From positions 8,494,001-8,558,000 of the forward strand of contig NC_061463.1 of the NCBI RefSeq assembly GCF_022581195.2: 64,000 nt of DNA, given 5' to 3'. The notes below the pieces were generated by a model. It was given only the letters and a program-made list of their open reading frames with translations, was not told the DNA's origin and made no database searches. Both the position numbers and the translations under genes were made by a program. This DNA comes from Helicoverpa zea (lineage: Eukaryota; Arthropoda; Insecta; Lepidoptera; Noctuidae). Below are positions 56,425-64,000 of the stretch, in pieces (within the stretch, counting starts at the first letter, position 1; each line of letters starts with the position of its first letter).

Positions 56425-59400
56425 CTAGATGATAAATTGCAAAGATTAATTACGAAAATTTTGTTGGATAACCAAATCTTCACTAATATTATAAAGCTGA
56501 AGATTTTATTTGCTGGAACACGCCAATCTCAAAAACTACTGCCGGCAGAAGGTAGTATAGCCATAATAATCGCAGAATTTGTAGACTTACCTGTAGATAC
56601 TCAATGACTTTATCGTACTGCATGACGGTGAGAGTGCGTCCGTCAGCGAGTTGTCCGAGCAGCGCGTACACCGCCTCGCGGCCGGAGGGCCCGCCTCTCT
56701 GTACCTCTTGGAAGTTGCGCGACAGCAGCTGAAGGGCGTCCTCCAATGGCATGTTACGATGCTCTGGAGACAAAATTTTAAATTAATGGCGCATGGTAAT
56801 GTTAATGGAGAGGAGGCCTACGTTTAGCATATCAAATATGTTGTAGTGTTAAGTTTTCACAGTAAAATGAATTGACTATACATGGAAAAGATCAGGGTTC
56901 CCTGTGAAATCTAGTTACCCTTGGAGTGAAATGTCTTGGACACAAATGTTCGTCACGCGAAAGCACCAGTTCGCGAAACATGAAACTCACCTTGAGGTAA
57001 TCCGTGAAGTATAGTCAAGGTTAAAGATCTATTTTCCTGATTCTGTGGCATGACTAGAACGGCATAGAGACAGCCGCGCGATGCTATGTTTCCAAGCACT
57101 TTGCCGATCGGCACATCTTCCATTGGGAATAGAAGGTCTACTACTATGCCTAATCTTTTGAGACGACCTTCGATATATTCCGCATACTCTCTGAAAAGAC
57201 AGTTAATAAATTGTTGTGGTCAAACAAATATTTGTAAAATAGTTGTCAAGATAAGCTAGAAGAATTATTAAGAAAGTTTATGAGTTCAATGACCCGATTT
57301 CAAAATATTGATTGTTCCAAAGAAGAAAAATGTTTTTAAAAGCTCTTCTGGTTACTTACGTTAACGTTTTGGAGACGACGATAATTTCACAGTCGTTTCT
57401 CTCTGTGACGGGAAGGGCTCTGGGGTAATCCGACATCTGTTGTTGATACCGATCGTAACCACCTCGTTCTTTCCAGTCGCCACCTTTACGAAACAGATAT
57501 TATATTATTAGTTTAATTAAGGTTTAACATGTCCTAAGCAAGTGCGAAACAATACACAAATGAGCACCAAAGCAACAGTTATAAAAAATTGCTATCATCT
57601 GTGTAATTTGACACACTTCACATGATACCTGTTATTTATAAACAATGTTTATACATTAGGAATTTCAAGGCATTAGTGTAGCATCTAAAGTAGGTACTGT
57701 TCAGTACATTTGATGTTTTTCTTGGATTTTAATTAACATTGGTTATATTTATCCCGGTACGGGCAGTGGTTCCAACCAGACGCAGGAGAAACCGCGGGAA
57801 AACAGTATTGGAATATTTCGAAGCAGGTAGGTCAGTATCATCAGCATCAAACAATGTATAGTAAAAGCAGTGCATTCATATTTGTATAAATGTAGTGTTT
57901 GTCAGAACTTTGGTATTTGAAATAAACTAAATGGAAATAATAATTTAAGTTTTACCTCTGCCCCCTACAACAGGAGATCTGTCGCGGAAGCCGGGCGCGC
58001 CCCGGCCGCGTGCTGGGGCGCCGCGCCCGCGAGCTCCACGCGGCGCCGCGCGGCCTCGCGCACCGCCGCGACCCTCCCACCCGGGCTTGCCTTGATACCC
58101 TTCCTCATACTCCTCCTCTCTGTAATCTGTTATTTACATTAAACATTGTAAAATAAATTCAAATTAATAAATAAATTAAATTAACTATTTTTTTTTCTAC
58201 ACATTATTGTTTCAACAAATAATAACTGGCCAAAATGAAATAATTTAAAGCTCAAAAGTGGGACTTTAGCCCAGTGGGAGAGTCAGTCCTTCACATTTGC
58301 AGACAAAATTGCCATCACACAAAATTTAAATACATAATGTGGACTATGTTATATGCTTTTATTACATCTTGCAGTTCAGTTCAGTTGGCGAAAGTAGTGG
58401 ACTGCCTAACCAGACTTTGTCTGTGAATGCCTAGAATGAAAGGCATCTATACAGTGAATGTTTTACACTTACTAATCAGTTACAATTATTTATTGTATTT
58501 GCATATAACTCTCCCTTATTCTAATGAAGAATGAAAGCCCAAAGTTTTTATGCACCATGCTTTATCAACGTCAACTGTGATAAAGCAAAGATTCATCTCT
58601 AAACCCATTGTATGCCAGTGCATGGATCCATGCAGGTCACTTGACTTTATAATTAGCAGCATACAGGCATTTAAGCCAGCAACATTCACCCCTTTCATAA
58701 TACTCATTAGTGCAATCCTTGAGAAAGATTTTTTTTTCAATCTAGAAACATAATACTTACTTTGGTCACCAATATAGTTTCCAAAATTATCATAAAGTTC
58801 CTCATTACCATCATCAGCATTCAAAGGTAGCTTGTCATTGAGGGCAACTGCCGGTGGTACTTCTGGCTGCATAGCCACTTGGTCATTATGCCTACTGAAA
58901 TCAGAAAAAATACTCTAGTTGCTACCAAGTACTTTATTAAGATTTTAAATAAGAGTCGTTCAAGCATTTTAATGGTCCATCTTATTTGTTCCTGAAGTAA
59001 TTGTTCTTATCTATCTTTAGAGTACATTTTATGAGTACAAAAAATGTATTGATACTGTAGTATACACATAAATTTTAACATAAACATTTGAAAATTTTAC
59101 TACATAAAGAATAATTATGTAGGAGACATGGAAATTGATATCTATCTTTTAATAATATTCAACTTGCACAATAAAGTAAAGAACTAACTTACCTTTTCTC
59201 AACAGTAAGGTTTGTCTGAGCAGTCTTAACATTAAGACTTTTCCCCTGGAAGATACTGCCATTGGCTTTACTGATAGCTTCTTGAGCACTTGATTCCTCT
59301 TCAAACTGTACGAAGCCAAAGTTTCTGTTTATCACAATACCATTGATTTGGCCAAATTGTATAAAGTGTTCGTACAATTCATCGATAGTTGCGCTGTCCT

Positions 59401-59641
59401 GTAAGCCTCCAACGTATATACGGAGATGAGATGTCGCCCGGTCTTTCATAGCATGTCTGTCTAAAGTTAATTTATCTGCAAAGAAATACTAAACACTTAC
59501 AATAACTGCCAGAAAGCCCGGCGAACAATACTGTAAGCTCAGTAAACATCATTTATAATAATTATGATGTAAAGAAGTAATGCTAATGAGCAACCAGGTT
59601 GTGTTACGATTTCAGCGACGCTACCCTTATTTACCTGCCAT
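56182..59641 (-). CDS. NCOA5 / Neosin-like RRM coactivator (eight exons)
   Basis: Nuclear receptor coactivator 5 family; the vertebrate protein binds nuclear receptors and has an anticodon-binding-like fold. Exons on minus: 59641-59635, 59475-59193, 58891-58761, 58126-57956, 57483-57360, 57190-56991, 56763-56591, 56424-56182; 1332 nt, 443 aa, all phases match. An N-terminal RRM (residues ~20-95) has RNP2 IYVGGL and RNP1-like NFGFVQFE. An RG-rich box at ~150-195 is followed by CEIIVVSKTLTEYAEYIEGR, GIVVDLLFP and EHRNMPLEDALQLL (residues ~235-325), the NCOA5 core. The C-terminal tail is Ala/Pro-rich. Vertebrate NCOA5 lacks the N-terminal RRM as far as I recall, so the insect Neosin type is the better match. 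Confidence 0.88.
56591..56763 (-). CDS. NCOA5-like exon 7
   Basis: EHRNMPLEDALQLLSRNFQE, then GREAVYALLGQLADGRTLTV and DKVIEYLQ. Residues 306-363; LTV/DKVIEYL corresponds to the vertebrate LTAEETDKIINYL segment. Confidence 0.93.
56991..57190 (-). CDS. NCOA5-like exon 6
   Basis: TEYAEYIEGRLKRLGIVVDL, then IGKVLGNIASRGCLYAVLVM and SLTLTILHGLPQ. Residues 239-305, anticodon-binding-like core. Confidence 0.93.
57360..57483 (-). CDS. NCOA5-like exon 5
   Basis: GDWKERGGYDRYQQQMSDYP, then RNDCEIIVVSKTL. Residues 198-238; donor gttaac|gtaagt, phase 2. Confidence 0.9.
57484..57955 (-). other. NCOA5-like intron
   Basis: Contains a repeat-like piece at 57752-57815 (cccggtacgggcagtggttcc, then gaaaccgcgggaaaacag). 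Confidence 0.45.
57956..58126 (-). CDS. NCOA5-like exon 4 (RG-rich)
   Basis: NYREEEYEEGYQGKPGWEG, then repeated RGG/RGA/RGR units. Residues 141-197. Arg-Gly boxes usually bind RNA and are methylated, which is inference here. Very GC-rich. Confidence 0.9.
58127..58760 (-). other. NCOA5-like intron
   Basis: A weak tRNA-like head (ctttagcccagtgggagagtc) at about 58264 may be a SINE fragment. Confidence 0.4.
58761..58891 (-). CDS. NCOA5-like exon 3
   Basis: HNDQVAMQPEVPPAVALND, then ADDGNEELYDNFGNYIGDQ. The acceptor is cagtag: splicing after the first AG (exon to 58894) adds one residue, both in frame. Confidence 0.88.
59193..59475 (-). CDS. NCOA5-like exon 2 (RRM)
   Basis: DKLTLDRHAMKDRATSHLRI, YVGGLQDSATIDELYEHFIQ, NRNFGFVQFEEESSAQEAIS, then KSLNVKTAQTNLTVEK. 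A single RRM; residues 3-96. Confidence 0.93.
59635..59641 (-). CDS. NCOA5-like exon 1 (7-nt coding part)
   Basis: ATGGCAG then GTAAATAA donor; with exon 2 it gives MADKLTLD. Confidence 0.75.
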
Positions 59642-60822
59642 GTTTAGGTTTTCAATATATATTTACAGCCTACACTCTACTCAATACTCGGTAGTCAAAC
59701 TTTGACACATATAAGATGGACTTTAATTTATTATTTTGTTATTGTTAATTACATTGAAATTAAAAAAATTAAGACGAGAAACAACATCAACTCGGTTGAC
59801 TGACGGCTCTACCAAGACCATAGACAACAAAACTATGGAGGGTAGAGGTTAACAGAAAAGAAAAATCTAAAATATTAAGAGAAGCGACTAATGTTATGTG
59901 CCGTCATGCCATGTAATATCTTTTCCAATTATTTATTGCTGACAACCAGTTTTTACTAAACTGTTCATATTCATGGTGTTCGGAGGCGGTCTTTGTGTAA
60001 TAAATTAAGTTTATATTCAATCATAGCTTTTTGACAAAACGTTGGAATAAAAATTATTATCTCTATGACATGACGGTTTTTGTTTTCGGTTTTCGTAATT
60101 CTTCCCTCCATACCATTGATCGTCTGAGTTGACAGTGACAGTAGGCTAACTGACAGCGTTGATTTTGACACCTGACAGCATGGTTTTTGGGTGATATCGG
60201 GAATGTTTGAATTGTCGAGGTTAAGAATCTATGAGGTTAGGATTTATCAGGAAATTCTATCAATTTTATATTTGCATTATTACATAATGTTGTGTTGTAA
60301 TAAATAAAATTATACATAATAACGTACGATTTGTTGATAGTACGATTTTTATTTGAAGTAAAGCCTCATCGTTAAGTTAAATTATTAATGTAAGTACATT
60401 TTTATAATTTCATGTAAACAGATTCACTTACATTGCTATAATATAACAAAAAATAAAATTCTCCTGTTCCATACTTTAATGATCTTTAATAATTTGTAAC
60501 TAATTCTTATTAACCACATAAATAATTTTAAGAATATTAATAAAACTAACAGTACCTAATCGATCTCGTATTACGTAAAATTGAGCAGCAGTGTTTCTTT
60601 TACGTAGCTATTGACTATAAGGTGTAATCCACATTGATCACCTGGGTGATTTGTTTCTGAAATGAATAAATACGCTAATTTTGTTGCACTGAATAGCACA
60701 GGTGAACAGGGTGGTATAAATCGATTAAGATGTCACAGGCCCCTTGACAGCAAAATATTGTTGGCAAACAGATATTTCCCAAACTTATAAATTAACTGAT
60801 TTGTTTTAGATGATTGTCTATT
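59642..60822. promoter_or_regulatory. Divergent promoter region, NCOA5-like / Mpv17-like
   Basis: The two genes are head to head over about 1.2 kb without another gene. GC-richer sequence with cagtgacagtaggctaactgacagc at 60131-60160 repeats tgacag. An acceptor-like ttgttttag at 60801-60809 suggests a 5'-UTR intron before the Mpv17-like start. Confidence 0.45.
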
Positions 60823-61464
60823 ATGACGCCAAGAAGACTATTTACCAAAGTCTTAATCACATACAGAAATGCTGTAGACAAGGCTTTTAGTCGCAAGTAT
60901 CTGTTGTACACCAATATCTTGATATCAATGGGTATATCAACCTGTGGAGATTTGCTAGCACAGTCTTATGAAGTCCATGAAAAATCTATTGAGTGGTATG
61001 ACTTCAGTCGCACTGCTCAAATGGCATTTTCAGGCAGCACGGCAGGTGTTATATGTCATCATTGGTACATTGTATTAGATAAAGTTATAATTGGCAGAAC
61101 ATTACATATGGCTATAAAGAAATTGCTTATGGATCAGTTAATATGTTCTCCTATAGTTATTTTGTCATTCTTTGCCACAGTAGCCATATTTGAAGATGAT
61201 CCGTTTGCAAATTTCACTGAAGAAGTTCATGATAAATTTTGGATATTATATAAAGCTGAATGGGTAGTGTGGCCACCTGCCCAATTATTTAACTTTTACT
61301 TTCTGCCAACCAGGTTTAGAGTAGCTTATGATAACACAATATCTTTGGGATATGATATGTTTACTTCTCATGTTAAGCATTCAAAAAGACATGAAAAGGA
61401 AAAAACGCAGAAAAAAGAAAACTTACCCACCAAAGAGCCATGTAAAAACAAAATGCAAGTCTGA
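60823..61464 (+). CDS. Mpv17-like protein 2 homologue, copy A
   Basis: Mpv17/PMP22 family; MPV17L2 in vertebrates supports mitochondrial ribosome assembly at the inner membrane. The 213-aa protein from ATG 60823 (MTPRRLFTKVL) has a basic amphipathic N terminus, then YTNILISMGISTCGDLLAQ, GVICHHWYIVLDKV, and four hydrophobic segments. The signature WVVWPPAQLFNFYFLPTRF, then RVAYDNTISLGYD is intact. A Lys/Glu-rich tail (KRHEKEKTQKKENLPTKE) differs from copy B. CDS without introns. AATAAA at 61532-61537 ends it. Confidence 0.92.
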   Translation: MTPRRLFTKVLITYRNAVDKAFSRKYLLYTNILISMGISTCGDLLAQSYEVHEKSIEWYDFSRTAQMAFSGSTAGVICHHWYIVLDKVIIGRTLHMAIKKLLMDQLICSPIVILSFFATVAIFEDDPFANFTEEVHDKFWILYKAEWVVWPPAQLFNFYFLPTRFRVAYDNTISLGYDMFTSHVKHSKRHEKEKTQKKENLPTKEPCKNKMQV

Positions 61465-62543
61465 AATAAGAGTTTTTACTTTTTTATACATGTTTTGTAA
61501 GAGCTTTTATGATTTTATATAATTTATTAACAATAAATTGATATGCTATAAAAAAGTTTTATTTTTTTAACTTACTAAAAGTTCAACTAGTTAATTAAAT
61601 CAATGCAATGATAACTCTGTGGACTATATAGATAGGACTGCTTGCTACTACTTTACACCATAGTGAACATTGGATTGAAATGTTCACTTTCTAATATGAA
61701 AACAACTTGCAGCAGACTGTTATCCCAGAAATTATTGTTCAACTTTGTGTAAGTAGTGTAGGCTATTTAGGAACCAGTTTCAGTGAGCTATGTCTTTTGA
61801 ATGCCAAGAAAAGGGTATATTGTTTGAATGGCTAGAAGAAAGTTGGGTTGTATCTGTAAAAGTGGCACCAGCTGGCGGTTACTGATGGAATTAATAAGTT
61901 TATTTAAGTAATTTTTGGTTTTACCAGTTCAAATATGTAGCCCGCGCCACAATTCATCTACCATAGACGCAATGCTAGTGCCTATGCCATTGCCTAGTTG
62001 TTACAAGCAAAAATAGTTCGTAATTTTTCGGCCGGACTTGAGTCATCTATCGTTGCGCGAACTCTGCCTTTGTGTAGGTATAGTAATTATAGGTAATACC
62101 AGCAATATAGACCGACATGAATGTAACTGATTAGGCAACTAATGTAGGTCAAGTTTGCCGAATTTCAAAGAAAAAGAGGGTTTATTTACGGACGAGACGG
62201 AAAAGAAAATTTTGCAAATATCGTTTCATACAAAATGTATAGGAAAGCGCATGTGTTGCGGAGCTATAATCTAGTCACGTATGCAGTGGCCCGCAGAAGC
62301 AAACAAAATTATTCTTGAATTCATAAATTAATAAAACCTTTTTATAACGGGTGGTTGTATTACCGACCTCTGCAGAGGTAAAATAGCTGTCAAAATAACT
62401 GGCCACCTGTAAATCAGTAGGATTATCTGCAGGCCATAATATCAGAAAGCCTCGCGGTCTATTGCCTGCGCTGACACCACGTCATGTTAGCAAATAAGTA
62501 ATAGTTTGCTCAAAAATCATAACAATGTTTTTATTTACAGATA
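61465..62543 (+). other. Intergenic spacer between tandem Mpv17-like genes
   Basis: Copy A 3' UTR with AATAAA at 61532, then spacer without other genes. It ends at the acceptor tttttatttacag (62528-62540), so copy B probably has a 5'-UTR intron here. Confidence 0.55.
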
Positions 62544-63191
62544 ATGAAAGTACTAAGCACGACATGGAGAAATCTAACTGCGAATGTACGGAGAAGTACT
62601 TCAGTGCCACAGTTCAGAAGATTTCTTAATATTGCATTCAGTGATAAATTTCTATTTTGTACAAATATTACTATATCAATAGGACTATCATCAGTAGGCG
62701 ACCTAATGGAACAAAGTTATGAAATATTTATCAAAGAACAAACTCATTACGATTTAAAGAGATGCTCGCACATGGCATTCTCTGGTGCTGCAGTGGGTGT
62801 GTTGTGTCATCATTGGTATAAAATTTTAGATAAGTTTTTAGTGGGCAAAACTGTGGACATGGTTATAAAGAAGTTGGTCCTTGATCAGTTCATATTTTCG
62901 CCGGTCATGATAGTCACACTTTTTGGAAGTTTAGCTCTGTTCGAAGAGCACCCCCTTGAAAATTTCAAGGATGAAGTGAAAGATAAGTTCGTGAAACTGT
63001 ATCGTGCCGAGTGGATGGTGTGGCCACCTGCACAAGTCATCAATTTCTACTTTCTGCCGACGAAGTACAGAGTGCTATACGACAACACGATATCATTAGG
63101 ATATGATGTCTACACTTCTCAAGTCAAACATTCTAAACCAGCGAAAACTGCAGCGAAAGAAACGGCAAACATGATCACTCATGCATCTTGA
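62544..63191 (+). CDS. Mpv17-like protein 2 homologue, copy B
   Basis: 215 aa, tandem paralogue of copy A. Shared segments include CTNITISIGLSSVGDLMEQSY, GVLCHHWYKILDKFL, WMVWPPAQVINFYFLPTKY, RVLYDNTISLGYDVYTSQ and VKHSK. The N terminus MKVLSTTWRNLTANVRRSTS is basic and Ser/Thr-rich like a mitochondrial presequence. The ATG lies three bases after an acceptor AG. Uninterrupted CDS. Higher GC third positions than copy A towards the 3' end. Confidence 0.92.
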   Translation: MKVLSTTWRNLTANVRRSTSVPQFRRFLNIAFSDKFLFCTNITISIGLSSVGDLMEQSYEIFIKEQTHYDLKRCSHMAFSGAAVGVLCHHWYKILDKFLVGKTVDMVIKKLVLDQFIFSPVMIVTLFGSLALFEEHPLENFKDEVKDKFVKLYRAEWMVWPPAQVINFYFLPTKYRVLYDNTISLGYDVYTSQVKHSKPAKTAAKETANMITHAS

Positions 63192-64000
63192 CAAAGGTTT
63201 TTAATAGGATGTATTGAAATGTATTAGTAAATTCATGTTGATTAGTTTTATAATGGCACTTATTGTCAATTTGTCGTCACTCCGTTTTGGTGTGGTACGT
63301 CCTCTCAGAGTTTTCAAGTACCTCGACATAAGCTATGCTGTGATAAAACGTTTACCTACGTACAAAAATAGGTGTATACTTAATGTAATCTGTAACATTT
63401 GTAATATATTTTTTTTTATGTATTTATTCAATGCCAAATAAGTATTTGACATAAAAATTTATACACAATACCTGATATACTTTTATTTAAAACACACCTA
63501 CTTACTTCGCTACTTACTCTATCTATACAGCCTCTAATCTATCTCCTTTATGATCCTAACTGGGAAGGTCTACTACTCAGTACACATACACGGTATGCAA
63601 AGGACGATGGGCGTTTTGGTACCCTGTCCAACAGTGTTGATTCTAGTACCATTGCGTAGGTCTTGGCAAGCCAAAAAATGTTTACTATGACGACTAGTCC
63701 CAATTCCTTGTCCATTTCGCGTGACATCGACTAATAGAATGTATAATGTTCATAAATCATCAACGTAGATGTAGTTCTTAAATCCAACTGTAATTAATAA
63801 AAACTGGTAAAGTAACAAAAAAACAAGAATTTGGCCTTCTTAGAATGTTTGCCTGCCCACTGCTTTAAAAAAAGTCTGTGTGCAAACCTTTGCAGTTCAC
63901 GCAGAATATAGCTTATGTATTTGATGAAAGTCTTTCAGTATTTAGAATCAATTAATGTTTAATGATTATCGTGTTTTAATAACAGTTTTTTTTTTTATTT
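63192..64000. other. 3' flank, no further gene seen
   Basis: AT-rich 3' UTR and intergenic DNA to the window end. The open frame at 63214-63441 is in the 3' UTR and has no family resemblance. Confidence 0.45.

Overview
The window is a nuclear genome segment from an insect, almost certainly a moth or butterfly. Genes are multi-exon with GT..AG introns in AT-rich DNA. The interspersed repeats are of lepidopteran type: tRNA-headed SINEs, RTE-like LINE tails ending in GATGAT microsatellite, and short hairpin or TIR elements. I cannot name the species.

Layout. 1-24 kb: the 3' part of a DUSP22/JKAP-like dual-specificity phosphatase gene on +. Six coding exons run from 11571 to 21710; the N-terminal exon(s) lie outside or were not found. 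The intron upstream of 11571 holds a nearly perfect, apparently intact non-LTR retrotransposon of the RNase H-bearing I group (2143-7610) with a 13-bp target duplication. It sits inside the tRNA-like head of an older SINE. 24-31 kb: mostly gene-poor, with a GC-rich hairpin element (28717-28912) and an unrecognised small candidate exon (30134-30339). 31-51 kb: a TMEM184-family seven-pass membrane protein on -, with seven coding exons encoding 404 aa, a plausible alternative last exon, and a decayed duplicate of one exon. 51.6-55.9 kb: Cdc27/APC3 on + (four coding exons, 707 aa), divergent from TMEM184. 55.9-59.6 kb: an NCOA5/Neosin-like RNA-binding coactivator on - (eight coding exons, 443 aa), tail-to-tail with Cdc27. 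60.8-63.2 kb: two tandem Mpv17-like-2 membrane protein genes on +, head-to-head with the NCOA5-like gene.

The host genes are unrelated housekeeping genes (signalling phosphatase, membrane protein, cell-cycle ubiquitin ligase subunit, transcription coactivator, mitochondrial inner-membrane type proteins) and show no operon-like cooperation. Exon joins were worked out by hand from splice sites and reading phase. Every join given for TMEM184, Cdc27, NCOA5-like and the six DUSP exons keeps frame. I found no convincing entirely new system. The most interesting items are the intact LINE nested in a SINE, the relic exon and alternative last exon of TMEM184, the orphan terminal exon of the phosphatase, and several long-hairpin elements.
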